This document shows positions 8,137 through 16,939 of a stretch of 64,000 bases of DNA, piece by piece. A model generated the notes under the pieces. The model saw only the letters and a program-made list of their open reading frames with translations. It was not told the origin of the DNA and ran no database searches. Every line of letters begins with the position of its first letter. The stretch's first letter is position 1. This DNA is from Verrucomicrobiales bacterium (lineage in GTDB: Bacteria > Verrucomicrobiota > Verrucomicrobiae > Limisphaerales > UBA1100): the NCBI GenBank assembly GCA_002721895.1, contig PBLV01000015.1, positions 1-64,000 on the forward strand, read 5' to 3'. Position numbers and translations under genes: made by a program.

Positions 8137-9390
8137 ATGGCGAAGAAACAGGGATTCATGAAGGCGCTGCAGTGCCGCGAATGCGGGCGGGATTACCCGC
8201 TGGAGGCGCGGCACGTGTGCGAGTTCGACTTTGGGCCGCTGGAGGTGGTGTACGACTACGCCGCCATCAAGGGCAAGCTGACCCGCAAGGCGGTGGCCGG
8301 CCGGCCGCGCGGCATGTGGCGTTTTCGCGAGCTGCTGCCGGTGGCGGAGGAGCCGACGGTGGGGCTGGAGGTCGGCGGCACGCCGCTCATCAAGGCCGAC
8401 CGCCTGGCGGCCGCGCTGGGCATTCGCGAGCTGTGGATCAAGAACGACACGGTCAACTACCCCACGCTTTCCTTTAAAGACCGCGTGGTCAGCGTCGCCC
8501 TTTCGCGTGCGCGCGAGCTGGGCTTCGAGGTGGTCGCCTGCGCCTCCACCGGCAATCTCGCCAACAGCGTCGCCGCCAATGCCTCGGCCTCCGGCATGAC
8601 CGCCTTTGTCTTCATCCCCAACGACCTCGAGCCCGGCAAGGTGGTCAACTCGCTCGTCTACGGCGCTAATGTCATCGGCATCAAGGGCCATTACGATGAG
8701 GTCAACCGGCTGTGCGCGGAGATCGCCGGCAAGTACAAGTGGGCGTTCGTCAACGTCAACATGCGGCCTTACTACGCGGAGGGCTCCAAGAGCCAGGGGC
8801 TGGAGATCATCGAGCAACTCGGCTGGAAAATCCCGCGACACACCGTCGTGCCCATGGCCAGCGGCTCGCTGCTCACCAAGATTCACAAGAGTTATCAAGA
8901 GGCCATCAAGATCGGCCTGGCCGACGAGGCCGAGTACAGCGTGCACGGCGCGCAGGCCGCCGGCTGCTCGCCCATCAGCGCGGCGTACAAGGCGGGACAG
9001 GATTTCTTCAAGCCCGTGAAGCCCGACACCATCGCCAAAAGCCTCGCCATCGGCACGCCGGCGGATGGCTTTTACGCGCTCAAGGTGTTTAAGGAAACCA
9101 ACGCCGCCTCCGAGGATGTCACCGACGACGAGATCCGCGAGGCCATCCGGCTGCTGGCTGAGACCGAGGGTATCTTTGCCGAGACCGCCGGCGGCGTCAC
9201 CGTTGGCGTCGCGAAGAAACTCATTGCCAGCGGCGCCATCCCCGCCGATGATTCGGCCGTCCTGTGCGTCACCGGCAACGGCCTGAAGACCCTCGACGCG
9301 GTGCAGGGCCACGTCGGCCGCACCCGCGAAATCAAGCCCAGCCTGCGCGAGTTTGACGCGCTCGTCGAAAAGGAACTGACAACCCGATAA
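8137..9390 (+). CDS. Threonine-synthase-like PLP enzyme under SAM riboswitch control
   Basis: 417 residues from ATG 8137; the frame is open further upstream but runs through the riboswitch. It has an N-terminal CxxC (C13, C16, LQCRECG), the PLP lysine K114 in TLSFKDRVVS, and ACASTGNLANSVAANA for phosphate binding. This is the ThrC fold that normally turns O-phosphohomoserine into threonine. Its stop overlaps the start of a ThiS/MoaD carrier, and a NIL-domain gene follows 3 bases later. Since SAM riboswitches regulate methionine supply, this copy may take part in homocysteine formation from phosphohomoserine and a thiocarboxylated carrier (inference). Plain threonine synthase remains possible. 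Confidence 0.85.
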   Translation: MAKKQGFMKALQCRECGRDYPLEARHVCEFDFGPLEVVYDYAAIKGKLTRKAVAGRPRGMWRFRELLPVAEEPTVGLEVGGTPLIKADRLAAALGIRELWIKNDTVNYPTLSFKDRVVSVALSRARELGFEVVACASTGNLANSVAANASASGMTAFVFIPNDLEPGKVVNSLVYGANVIGIKGHYDEVNRLCAEIAGKYKWAFVNVNMRPYYAEGSKSQGLEIIEQLGWKIPRHTVVPMASGSLLTKIHKSYQEAIKIGLADEAEYSVHGAQAAGCSPISAAYKAGQDFFKPVKPDTIAKSLAIGTPADGFYALKVFKETNAASEDVTDDEIREAIRLLAETEGIFAETAGGVTVGVAKKLIASGAIPADDSAVLCVTGNGLKTLDAVQGHVGRTREIKPSLREFDALVEKELTTR

Positions 9391-9665
9391 TGCCCACACA
9401 AGTACGCATCCCCACCCCCCTGCGCAAGCTGACCAATGACGAGGAAGTCGTGGAGACCGCCGCCGACAGCGTTGGCGCCGCCATCGCCGACCTCGAGACC
9501 CGCTACCCCGGCATCAAGGAACGCCTGCTGGACGACGACGGCGAAGTCCGTCGCTTCGTCAACGTCTATGTCAACGAGGAAGACATCCGTTTCCTCGACA
9601 ACCAGGCCACCGCGCTCAAGGACGGCGACGAGCTTTCCATCATCCCCGCCATCGCCGGCGGTTAA
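9390..9665 (+). CDS. MoaD/ThiS-family sulfur-carrier protein
   Basis: 91 residues, beta-grasp ubiquitin-like. Family features are the N-terminal strand TQVRIPTPLRKL, FVNVYVNEEDIRFL in the middle, and LKDGDELSIIPAIAGG ending in the free Gly-Gly (90-91) that is adenylated and thiocarboxylated. The ATG overlaps the stop of the upstream PLP enzyme (TAATG), so translation is coupled. Carriers of this type deliver sulfide for molybdopterin, thiazole, cysteine (CysO) or homocysteine (HcyS in Wolinella). The SAM riboswitch on this operon favours the last. Confidence 0.92.
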   Translation: MPTQVRIPTPLRKLTNDEEVVETAADSVGAAIADLETRYPGIKERLLDDDGEVRRFVNVYVNEEDIRFLDNQATALKDGDELSIIPAIAGG

Positions 9666-9668
9666 ACG

Positions 9669-9965
9669 ATGCCCGCCAAGCGCAAAGCGGCGAAGAAAAA
9701 GAAGTCCGCCGGGAAACCCGCGCGTGAAAAGCGCCGCCTGTGGCTCATGTACCCCCCGCGCTTGATCACCACGCCGGTGATGTGGGAACTGGCCACCAGG
9801 TTTGACCTCGTCACCAACATCCGCCAAGCCGAGGTCCGCGACGAGATCGGCATCGTCTGCCTCGAGCTGGAAGGCGACCGCGACCGCCTCAAGAAAGCCA
9901 CCACCTGGCTCGAGCGCCGCGGTGTGAAGGTGGAGCCGGTCGAGATCAACGTTATTGAAAGCTGA
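9669..9965 (+). CDS. NIL-domain protein
   Basis: 98 residues. A Lys-rich N-terminus (PAKRKAAKKKKSAGK) is followed by one NIL (ACT-like ferredoxin-fold) domain at about 22-98, with RRLWLMYPPRLITTPVMWEL and DEIGIVCLELEGD as the recognisable blocks. NIL domains occur at the C-terminus of the methionine ABC-transporter ATPase MetN and in proteins tied to homocysteine synthesis in methanogens, so it fits a methionine-related role. It starts 3 bases after the carrier gene and should be in the same transcript. Confidence 0.88.
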   Translation: MPAKRKAAKKKKSAGKPAREKRRLWLMYPPRLITTPVMWELATRFDLVTNIRQAEVRDEIGIVCLELEGDRDRLKKATTWLERRGVKVEPVEINVIES

Positions 9966-10036
9966 GCGGCACGCCCTTTTTGCGGGACATTTCGCTCTTA
10001 ATTCGGTAGACCATCGCCAGCCCCGGCGGGCGTGTG

Positions 10037-10969
10037 ATGCAGATTCATATCAACAGGGACGGGGAACAGTACGGGCCCTATCCGCGAGAACAAGTGGAGT
10101 CCATGCTGGCGCAGGGCCAACTGTTGCCTACGGACATGGCGTGGCACGAAGGCATGGCGGGTTGGGAGAGCTTGGGAGAGGTGATGGGGACCGCCGAGTC
10201 GCCGGGCGTGGCCCTCGCGCCCGTGCCCGAAATGGCGGGGGCGGCAGCGGTCGGTGGCGGGGATTGGTCCATTGGCGGCTGTGTGAGTGACGGGTTCGAT
10301 TCATTCAAAACCAACATCGGCGGATGTGTTGTATTTGCCTTGGTTTCGATGATTATCTTGGCGATTGCCGGTTTCATTCCTGGCCTGAACATTTTTATCC
10401 TAGGGCCGTTGATTGGGGGATTTCATTTGTTTTTCATCCGGCAGATTCGTGGAGAGGTATGTGGGTTTGGAGATTTGTTTCAAGGATTCAGCCGAAACTA
10501 CCTTCACTTGCTTTTGCTGCCAATTGCGATTGGAATTATCAGCTTGGTTGCCATGTTGCCGGGAATACTGACGATTGTGCTGGGGGCAACAGGTTTCGTT
10601 GAAGGCTTGTGGGATGCCCTCAAGCAAGCGAATGAAACCAAAGGGTTGGCGCCTTTATTTACATTGATCAAGGCATCCTTTGGGGTGGTTATGGCGGGAA
10701 TTTTTCTGATGGTTGTGGGGAATGCGTTTGTTATGACCCGGTTCTCATTTGCCTTTTGGTTGGTGGTGGATAAGCGGATGAGTTTCAGTGATGCCATGGG
10801 GGTCAGCTCGAACAAAGTCAGTGGGCAATTCTGGAAAGTATTTGGGCTGGTATTTGTGGCTCAACTAATTGGGGGACTGGGGCAGATTGCCTTTGGGATT
10901 GGCGTGCTTTTCACCCTCCCAATTTGCTGGTGTGCCATGGCGGCCATGTATGTGCGGAATTTTGACTGA
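10037..10969 (+). CDS. GYF-domain (DUF4339) multi-pass membrane protein
   Basis: 310 residues from ATG 10037, chosen because the next two genes also start MQIHID/MQFHID; a GTG one codon earlier is possible. Residues 1-50 form a GYF_2 domain (IHINRDGEQYGPYPREQVES, then TDMAWHEGMAGWESL). From about 85 onward there are several hydrophobic segments (for example FALVSMIILAIAGFIPGLNIF), consistent with a membrane domain like DUF975-type proteins. First of three tandem GYF genes, with 8- and 42-base gaps. The GYF_2 domain is thought to bind proline-rich partners. Function unknown. Confidence 0.82.
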   Translation: MQIHINRDGEQYGPYPREQVESMLAQGQLLPTDMAWHEGMAGWESLGEVMGTAESPGVALAPVPEMAGAAAVGGGDWSIGGCVSDGFDSFKTNIGGCVVFALVSMIILAIAGFIPGLNIFILGPLIGGFHLFFIRQIRGEVCGFGDLFQGFSRNYLHLLLLPIAIGIISLVAMLPGILTIVLGATGFVEGLWDALKQANETKGLAPLFTLIKASFGVVMAGIFLMVVGNAFVMTRFSFAFWLVVDKRMSFSDAMGVSSNKVSGQFWKVFGLVFVAQLIGGLGQIAFGIGVLFTLPICWCAMAAMYVRNFD

Positions 10970-10977
10970 CAGCGTTT

Positions 10978-12156
10978 ATGCAATTTCACATTGACAGGGG
11001 GGGGCAGCGATTTGGGCCGTATGACGCGGCGGACGTCAAAAAGTATCTGGCGGACGGTACTCTGCTGGGCACCGACTTGGGATGGCGCGACGGCATGGCT
11101 GGTTGGGCGCCGCTGTCTTCCATTGCCGAATTACAGGGGGGTGGAAACGCTCCTCCGCCGCCCACACCGGGGCCGCCTCCCACACCCAGCGCCACTGCCT
11201 GCCCACAATGCGGCACACCGTCAGAGCCGGGACAGGTGATCTGCGTGGGATGCGGAACAAGGCTTGGCGGAGTGACCGCTTCCCGAGGAGTTCGTCCAGT
11301 GAATCCGGTTGTTGAAGAGCGCCAGAAGAGCAAATGGGTGTTGGTGGTTGGCATCCTGCTTTGTGTGGCTTTCCTGATGCCGGTTTATACGGTGATGGGT
11401 GATATTGTTTTTCCAAGCTTCAAGTTTTCCGGGAAGAAGACGCTTGATGTATTCAACCAGATGATGCCTTTGATTTGCGGGGCTACCCTTTGCGGCATTG
11501 CCTTTACTACCCAGGCGATTGCCAGGAGCATTGTGCTGTTGTCCTTGGGAGGAGTAAATCTGATTGTGGAATTGGCAAACACGGGAAGTACAATCCCTGT
11601 TGGCAATTCATCGGTTCATATTTTCCTGATATTTGTCGGGTTCACTTGTTATTTAATGGGGGCGTTGTCGCGGTACTATCGGCCGGACAGCCTGACGGCT
11701 TTTATTTTGGCCACTGTGGGAGGGGCTTTCATATGCCTGTTTTGGCTGATTCCGATTGAGGGAATGATGGGGCGTGACGGGAGCATGATGTTGATTGTTG
11801 CCTTCAAGATGTTTGATATTTCGGTTGCGCTGGCGATAGGAATGATTTTGATGCTTGGTTTGTCAATTGCGGCTTCGGTGTTCTGTTTCATTAACACACC
11901 CAAGCAACCTGTGCCCAAAGTACAGAAGTTTGTTCGCTTGTCCTTGATTTTTATGTTTAGCGCCGTTGCGGCAATGACCCTGATGGCAATCCTTGCTCCC
12001 GTCCTGAGTTCAGGAGGGGGTGAATTCGGGGATAAAATGAAACTGGCCTTGCATCAGTTAACCTACGCCTTGCACGGGACACTGGCGGCAGTGGGTATGA
12101 TGATGGTGCTGCCGTTGGGGGGCATGGATATTTTCGTTGGGCGGGCGGACAAATAA
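10978..12156 (+). CDS. GYF-domain zinc-ribbon membrane protein
   Basis: 392 residues. A GYF_2 domain at 1-50 (FHIDRGGQRFGPYDAADVKK), a proline-rich linker (59-70), then a zinc ribbon with C75, C78, C89 and C92 (CPQCG, CVGCG). From about 115 to the end there are six or more hydrophobic helices. Same layout as the following gene in its N-terminal half, so the two are probably duplicates that diverged in their C-termini. The proline-rich linker could be a ligand for GYF domains of the sister proteins (inference). Confidence 0.82.
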   Translation: MQFHIDRGGQRFGPYDAADVKKYLADGTLLGTDLGWRDGMAGWAPLSSIAELQGGGNAPPPPTPGPPPTPSATACPQCGTPSEPGQVICVGCGTRLGGVTASRGVRPVNPVVEERQKSKWVLVVGILLCVAFLMPVYTVMGDIVFPSFKFSGKKTLDVFNQMMPLICGATLCGIAFTTQAIARSIVLLSLGGVNLIVELANTGSTIPVGNSSVHIFLIFVGFTCYLMGALSRYYRPDSLTAFILATVGGAFICLFWLIPIEGMMGRDGSMMLIVAFKMFDISVALAIGMILMLGLSIAASVFCFINTPKQPVPKVQKFVRLSLIFMFSAVAAMTLMAILAPVLSSGGGEFGDKMKLALHQLTYALHGTLAAVGMMMVLPLGGMDIFVGRADK

Positions 12157-12198
12157 CTGTTTATTTGTGTTGGCTGACGACGGGCAGTCGGAGTTTGC

Positions 12199-13239
12199 AT
12201 GCAGATTCACATCGACAGGCAGGGGGAGCGTTTTGGGCCTTATTCGCTTGATGAGGTAAACCAGTACTTGGCGGCGGGGAACGTGTTGCCAACGGATTTG
12301 GGTTGGCATGATGGAATGGCGGACTGGGTGCCGGTCACAGAGATTGGGGGAGTGGAGGCAAGTGCGGGCGGCACTCCGCCACCGCCAACGCCGGGGGGCG
12401 GTGAAATGGCTTCGACATGCCCCCAGTGTGCGGTGCCTGTTGAGGCGGGGCAGGTGGTATGTATGGGGTGTGGGCATCACCTACAGGCTTTGCCGGGGAA
12501 ATCCAAATCCAATAAGGGATTGCTGATTGGGTTGGCCGCGGGTGGGGGTGTTTTGCTAATCGGCATTATCCTGTTGTTCGTCTTTGGTGGTGGCAGCGGA
12601 GGGGCGGACGGAACACAGCACATTGATCGGCGCGTGGGTGAAGACGTCTTTGGTGGTGGCAGCGGAGGGGCGGACGGAACGGGAGCGCCGGATTCCGCGG
12701 AAAATCTTGGTCGCCGCATCGTGGCTGCCCTGAAGGCAGAGGATTTTTCAAAGTATGAAACTGCGACTGCAAAGGTGATAACCAAGGGGCAGTTTGAATC
12801 GATCACGAGGGAGGCCGCGAATGTGATGAGGCGGAATATCGAGGATAAATTGGGCGGAAACCCGATGGCGCAAAAGATGTTGGACCGTTTTGATGAAAAG
12901 ATGGCTCAGATAGACAGCGAAATTGAAAAGGCTTGGACGGAATCCAAGTCGGAAATTGAATCAAACTTGAAGCGGATGAAGACTGATTTTGATGCAACAC
13001 TGGTTGATGCGAAGGGTGATGGGATTGATTGGGGCAAGGCGGAGTTTATGGAGGCAAAATTTGAAAAGGGTCAGGGCCTGATGATGGGGGCCGATGATTT
13101 GGTGCAGGAGGGTGCCTTGACGGTTGTCATCTCCGTGGATGGGAAAGAATATGACATCGAACAGCGATGCATCAACATGAAGAATGTGGGGTGGTTGAGC
13201 AAAAGACGGGGGCCGCGCTGGGGAGGGGAAGTGAAGTAA
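12199..13239 (+). CDS. GYF-domain zinc-ribbon single-pass protein
   Basis: 346 residues. GYF_2 domain at 1-50, a PPPPTP linker, a zinc ribbon (C74, C77, C88, C91), one membrane helix (about 106-129, GLLIGLAAGGGVLLIGIILLF), then an internal duplication VFGGGSGGADGT and a soluble region from about 160. That region is rich in charged helices and looks like a stress-type or DUF4878-like domain (LGRRIVAALKAEDFSKYET) without an assigned activity. Predicted topology: N-terminal GYF and zinc ribbon in the cytoplasm, C-terminal domain outside. Convergent with the SSS transporter, 8 bases apart. Confidence 0.82.
   Translation: MQIHIDRQGERFGPYSLDEVNQYLAAGNVLPTDLGWHDGMADWVPVTEIGGVEASAGGTPPPPTPGGGEMASTCPQCAVPVEAGQVVCMGCGHHLQALPGKSKSNKGLLIGLAAGGGVLLIGIILLFVFGGGSGGADGTQHIDRRVGEDVFGGGSGGADGTGAPDSAENLGRRIVAALKAEDFSKYETATAKVITKGQFESITREAANVMRRNIEDKLGGNPMAQKMLDRFDEKMAQIDSEIEKAWTESKSEIESNLKRMKTDFDATLVDAKGDGIDWGKAEFMEAKFEKGQGLMMGADDLVQEGALTVVISVDGKEYDIEQRCINMKNVGWLSKRRGPRWGGEVK
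12580..12680 (+). repeat. In-frame direct duplication inside a GYF-domain gene
   Basis: The 35-base word beginning GTCTTTGGTGGTGGCAGCGG occurs at 12580-12614 and again, identical, at 12646-12680, offset 66 bases (22 codons). It encodes the Gly-rich FGGGSGGADGT twice just after the membrane helix. The perfect identity suggests a recent duplication. Confidence 0.85.
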
Positions 13240-13247
13240 TTTTCCCT

Positions 13248-15221
13248 TTAGGGGACTTGTTTGCCGAAATAGTTTTCCACGATTTCGGGCTTCGGCGGGG
13301 ATGTCAGCTTGGCGGCAACGAGAATGGCGGTGGTGGAGATGGCGACGGACCACAGGAAGGGGTGTAGACCGAGGAGAAGGTATTCGCCGAACTTGCCGTT
13401 GACGATGTAGCCGATGAGGTACAGCACGCCAATGGTGGCCCCGCCGGAGATCATCCCTGCTATACAGGCGCGGGCCGTGAGGCGGGGCCAATAAAGGGTG
13501 AGAATGACGGGCATGAGGAAACTTGCGCCGAGCCCTGCGGAGGCAAAGACGATGAGGTCCTGCAGAAATTCGGGAGGGTTGACCATTGCCAGCATGGCCA
13601 AGGCGCCGACAACGATGGTGGTGCCGTAGCTAACTTTTTTCATCGTGCGCTCATCAGCTCCGGGGTTGATGTTCTGCTGGTAAACGTCGCGAACGACACT
13701 CGACGAAACGAGGAGGAGAAAGCTGTCCACGCTGCTCATGACGGCGGCGAAAGGGGCGGCGACCAGCAGTCCCGCCAGCCATGGAACCCCGGCGGTGCTG
13801 GTGAGGTGGGCGGCCATTTCGGGCATGATCCGGTCGGAGGCAATCTCCCAGCCGGGCAACAGTACGCGGCCGGATGTAAAAATGATGATAAGCGGGAAGT
13901 AGATGAGGGAAAAGTAGACCATCACGAAAATGATGGAGTGACGGAGGGTGGCGGTGTCCCGGAAGGCCATTTGGCGGGCCATGTAGCTGGGTTGTCCGGA
14001 GCCGGCGAAGGGCCAGAAAGTGAAGAAGCAAACGGCCAACAGAAGGGGAAGGAAGCCAGATGCCTTGCTTGCGTGTGGGCCTGGAGCATTGATGTAAGCG
14101 CCGGATTGGCCCGCGCCGTGAGCGTAGGCTTGGAAATCCCCGGCAGGTTGGGCTTGCATGGCGGGGACGGATTGCTGGTTCAATTCGCGCTCGATGGAGC
14201 TTAGCTCAATCCGGTTTTCCAGCGGGGTGTGAATCTGAATGACGGGAATGTGCAGCGGATTTTCGTTTTCAGATTGATTCTGTTGGGCAGTATTCTTGCC
14301 AGTTGGGATCTGGGCATCTTGGCTGGTGCGCAGGTAAAATTTATGGGTGGCGTTGTGCTCGTTGGATTGTTCGATCCAGGTTCCTTTCTTGAGTGTGATG
14401 GGGTTTGTGGTGGCACTATCGATGGACAGGATGGCGGTGCCCTTCAGCGGAGGTGTTTGGCGAGCCAGTTCACGCGTGGCATTGCCGAGGCCTCCGAGTT
14501 GCACCAGCACCAAGGCGAGAAGGATCATGACCCCGAGTCCCATGATGACCCCTTGCATCACGTCGGTCCAAACAACGGCGCGAAAGCCGCCCCACGCCGT
14601 GTAGGCGATGACCGAAAGGGAAAAGACCAAAAGGCACAGCAGATAACTGCCTTCGGCTGCACCTACCCAGGGAATGGGGTCGGTCCATCGATCCATGGCT
14701 TGGGCGGCGGTATGGAATACCTCTACGTCGTCCAGCAGGGTGGTCATGATCATGGCGCCAGCCTTGAACTGGGCGAGGAGAAAGAAGAACTGAAAAAACA
14801 CCAGCAATATTGTGCCGACGTTGCCAACAGTCTGGCTGCCAAGGCGTTTACGCATTAATTCCGGCACGGTGATGGAGCCGGATTTGCGGGCGACTTGATT
14901 TAACCGCTTTGCGATGAGGCCAATTGCGACCAGCGGCACGACGATGTAGCCGCCGATCCAAAGCGCCAGTACCCAACCGTGGGTATAGATGAGCGAGGGG
15001 AATCCCATGAAACTGCCGCCCGAGGCGCTGGTGGCCGCGTAGGTGAAGGCAAAGGCCCAGAGGCCAAGGTTGCGGCTGCCAAGAAAATATTCGTTCATGA
15101 AGGAGCCGCTTTCCTGTTTGCGGCTGGCGAGCCACGCAAGCACGAACACAATGGCGATATAGATTGTGAAGCTAACCAGCGCGGCATTGCCCGCTGAGGC
15201 GGCGAGTAGAGGATTAGGCAT
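13248..15221 (-). CDS. Sodium:solute symporter (SSS family) with long extracytoplasmic loop
   Basis: 657 residues. Typical SSS helices start at about 14 (FTIYIAIVFVLAWLASRKQ). NEYFLGSRNLGLWAFAFTY and ATSASGGSFMGFPSLIY form the sodium/substrate core, and AWGGFRAVVWTDVMQG is a strong family motif. Between two helices, roughly residues 260-390, lies an unusually long Gln/Asn-rich hydrophilic insert where relatives have a short loop. The helices resume at FLPLLLAVCFFTFWPFAGSGQ. The gene overlaps by 8 bases the end of a small four-helix protein, a pairing seen for pantothenate/acetate-type SSS carriers and YhdT-like partners. Substrate not predictable. Confidence 0.9.
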   Translation of the reverse strand: MPNPLLAASAGNAALVSFTIYIAIVFVLAWLASRKQESGSFMNEYFLGSRNLGLWAFAFTYAATSASGGSFMGFPSLIYTHGWVLALWIGGYIVVPLVAIGLIAKRLNQVARKSGSITVPELMRKRLGSQTVGNVGTILLVFFQFFFLLAQFKAGAMIMTTLLDDVEVFHTAAQAMDRWTDPIPWVGAAEGSYLLCLLVFSLSVIAYTAWGGFRAVVWTDVMQGVIMGLGVMILLALVLVQLGGLGNATRELARQTPPLKGTAILSIDSATTNPITLKKGTWIEQSNEHNATHKFYLRTSQDAQIPTGKNTAQQNQSENENPLHIPVIQIHTPLENRIELSSIERELNQQSVPAMQAQPAGDFQAYAHGAGQSGAYINAPGPHASKASGFLPLLLAVCFFTFWPFAGSGQPSYMARQMAFRDTATLRHSIIFVMVYFSLIYFPLIIIFTSGRVLLPGWEIASDRIMPEMAAHLTSTAGVPWLAGLLVAAPFAAVMSSVDSFLLLVSSSVVRDVYQQNINPGADERTMKKVSYGTTIVVGALAMLAMVNPPEFLQDLIVFASAGLGASFLMPVILTLYWPRLTARACIAGMISGGATIGVLYLIGYIVNGKFGEYLLLGLHPFLWSVAISTTAILVAAKLTSPPKPEIVENYFGKQVP

Positions 15222-15729
15222 GTGTCTCGTCTTTTGGCATCGCTTCCATGGGTTCGTCCTTCATGCCCTTGAGGCAAAACCAAAGAGTGTAGACGTTGGC
15301 GGCGAACAGCGGCAGCAGCCAGCCGTACACGGTCCACGATGGAAGTCCCAAGGTAAGGCGCAAATCTTTGTTGGCCGATATTATGAAATGAAATGTCAGG
15401 GCAGGCAGGTGGCGTGCTGCCTGATCGCACGCCGCGCCGGCCAGTGCTCCGTTGGCCGCAATCAACAACAGCAGGCCTACGCTGCTTGCCCATGGGAGAT
15501 CGCGATGGAGTTTTCGGTAAACCTTGATGAACCACCATGCGTGTGCGCCGATAGCCAGAATGGCACACCATGGAACTTGGATGTGAATGTCGGTCTGGTA
15601 GGCGTTAAAAGTACAGTAACCGATGACCCAAACGAACGCGCAAGCCCAGACAATGATCATGACCCGGAGTTCACGCAGCGATTGCCGGAAGGATTTCCCG
15701 GTGTCTGGACGATTGGCGGGGGAGGTCAT
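15214..15729 (-). CDS. Small four-helix membrane protein, YhdT/DUF997-like SSS partner
   Basis: 171 residues from ATG 15729 (MTSPANRPDTGK); a start at 15765 would add 12 residues. Four hydrophobic segments are visible: VMIIVWACAFVWVIGYCTF, VPWCAILAIGAHAWWFI, SVGLLLLIAANGALAGAAC and WTVYGWLLPLFAANVYTLW. The LGLPSWTVYGWLLP followed by MKDEP pattern resembles YhdT/DUF997 proteins, which sit next to SSS transporters. Its stop overlaps the symporter start by 8 bases, so they are translationally coupled and probably form one transport unit. Family assignment is tentative. Confidence 0.7.
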   Translation of the reverse strand: MTSPANRPDTGKSFRQSLRELRVMIIVWACAFVWVIGYCTFNAYQTDIHIQVPWCAILAIGAHAWWFIKVYRKLHRDLPWASSVGLLLLIAANGALAGAACDQAARHLPALTFHFIISANKDLRLTLGLPSWTVYGWLLPLFAANVYTLWFCLKGMKDEPMEAMPKDETHA

Positions 15730-15783
15730 TGCGGCAACGATTCGCGCAAACCGGTAGTGAAGCAAACAAAAATACCCGCGAAC

Positions 15784-16863
15784 CTATTCGCATTGCCCGC
15801 GGTGTAACAGGGCGTGGTCCAACAACACCAAGGCGGTCATGGCTTCAACCATAGGGACCGCGCGCGGCAAAACGCAGGGATCGTGGCGTCCGCGTGCCTT
15901 GAGTTTTACGTTTTTGCCCGCGCGACTGACGGTGTCCTGAGACTGCAGGATGGTGGCGGTTGGCTTGAAGGCAACTCGGAAATAGATGGTTTCCCCATTG
16001 GAAATCCCTCCCTGCACGCCGCCGGAACGATTGGTCGCTGTCCTCACTTTTCCGCCGCGCATGCGGAAAATATCGTTGTGCTCGCTGCCTTTCATGGCAG
16101 TGCCAGCGAAGCCGGAGCCGATCTCAAACCCTTTTGACGCGGGAAGGCTGATCATCGCCTTGGCGAGATCGGCTTCTAGGCGGTCAAACACCGGCGCCCC
16201 CCAGCCCGCAGGTACGCCGCGTGCCACGCCTAGCAGCACGCCACCCACGCTGTCGCCGGACTTGCGGACGCGTTCGATCAGGCGAATCATTTTTTCCGCC
16301 GCCGTTTTGTCCGGGCAACGGATGATGTTGGATTCTGTTTGCTTTGGGGTAAACTGGTCGGGGTCAATTTGGGCGCTGATGCGTTGTACTTGTTGAACAC
16401 AGGAAAGCACCGTGACACCAAACTGTTCCTTTAAAATTTTCCTGGCGACTGCGCCCGCGGCAACCCGGCCAATGGTTTCCCGGGCGCTGGTGCGTCCGCC
16501 GCCGGGCCAGGCGCGCACGCCGTACTTGGCGTCGTAGGTGTAATCTGCGTGGGAAGGGCGATATTTTTCCTTCATCTCCGCATAGGCCTCGGAGCGTTGG
16601 TCGTCGTTGCTAACAAGCATGGAGATGGGGGTGCCCAAGGTCTGGCCCTCAAAGGTCCCGGACAGGATGCGAACGTGGTCGGCTTCCTGCCGCTGGGTGA
16701 CGATGCGGGACTGGCCGGGCCGCCGCCGGTCGAGGTCTGGCTGAATGTCCGCCTCGGTCAATTGGACCCTGGGCGGGCAGCCGTCAATCACCACACCCAC
16801 GCCACCACCATGGCTTTCGCCCCAGGTCATCACGCGGAATAGCTGGCCAAATGTGTTGCCCAT
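15784..16863 (-). CDS. aroC: Chorismate synthase
   Basis: 359 residues from ATG 16863 ([18 protein letters not shown]); the open frame upstream to 17277 is not homologous and would overlap the divergent gene. Family signatures: [33 protein letters not shown], the [19 protein letters not shown] block and [11 protein letters not shown] near the FMN site. The enzyme uses reduced FMN to convert EPSP to chorismate, the last shared step to aromatic amino acids. No other shikimate gene is adjacent. Confidence 0.96.
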   Translation of the reverse strand: MGNTFGQLFRVMTWGESHGGGVGVVIDGCPPRVQLTEADIQPDLDRRRPGQSRIVTQRQEADHVRILSGTFEGQTLGTPISMLVSNDDQRSEAYAEMKEKYRPSHADYTYDAKYGVRAWPGGGRTSARETIGRVAAGAVARKILKEQFGVTVLSCVQQVQRISAQIDPDQFTPKQTESNIIRCPDKTAAEKMIRLIERVRKSGDSVGGVLLGVARGVPAGWGAPVFDRLEADLAKAMISLPASKGFEIGSGFAGTAMKGSEHNDIFRMRGGKVRTATNRSGGVQGGISNGETIYFRVAFKPTATILQSQDTVSRAGKNVKLKARGRHDPCVLPRAVPMVEAMTALVLLDHALLHRGQCE

Positions 16864-16939
16864 GCGCCGAGCATCGCATGAGATGCGCAGTGCGGTCAAA
16901 TCGGCTTGCTTATGAGGGCACGCCGTTCGATCCTGAAAC

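Noticed and set aside
8122..9399. 425-residue frame antisense to the threonine-synthase-like gene
   Set aside because: Shadow frame; no start signal and no recognisable domain.
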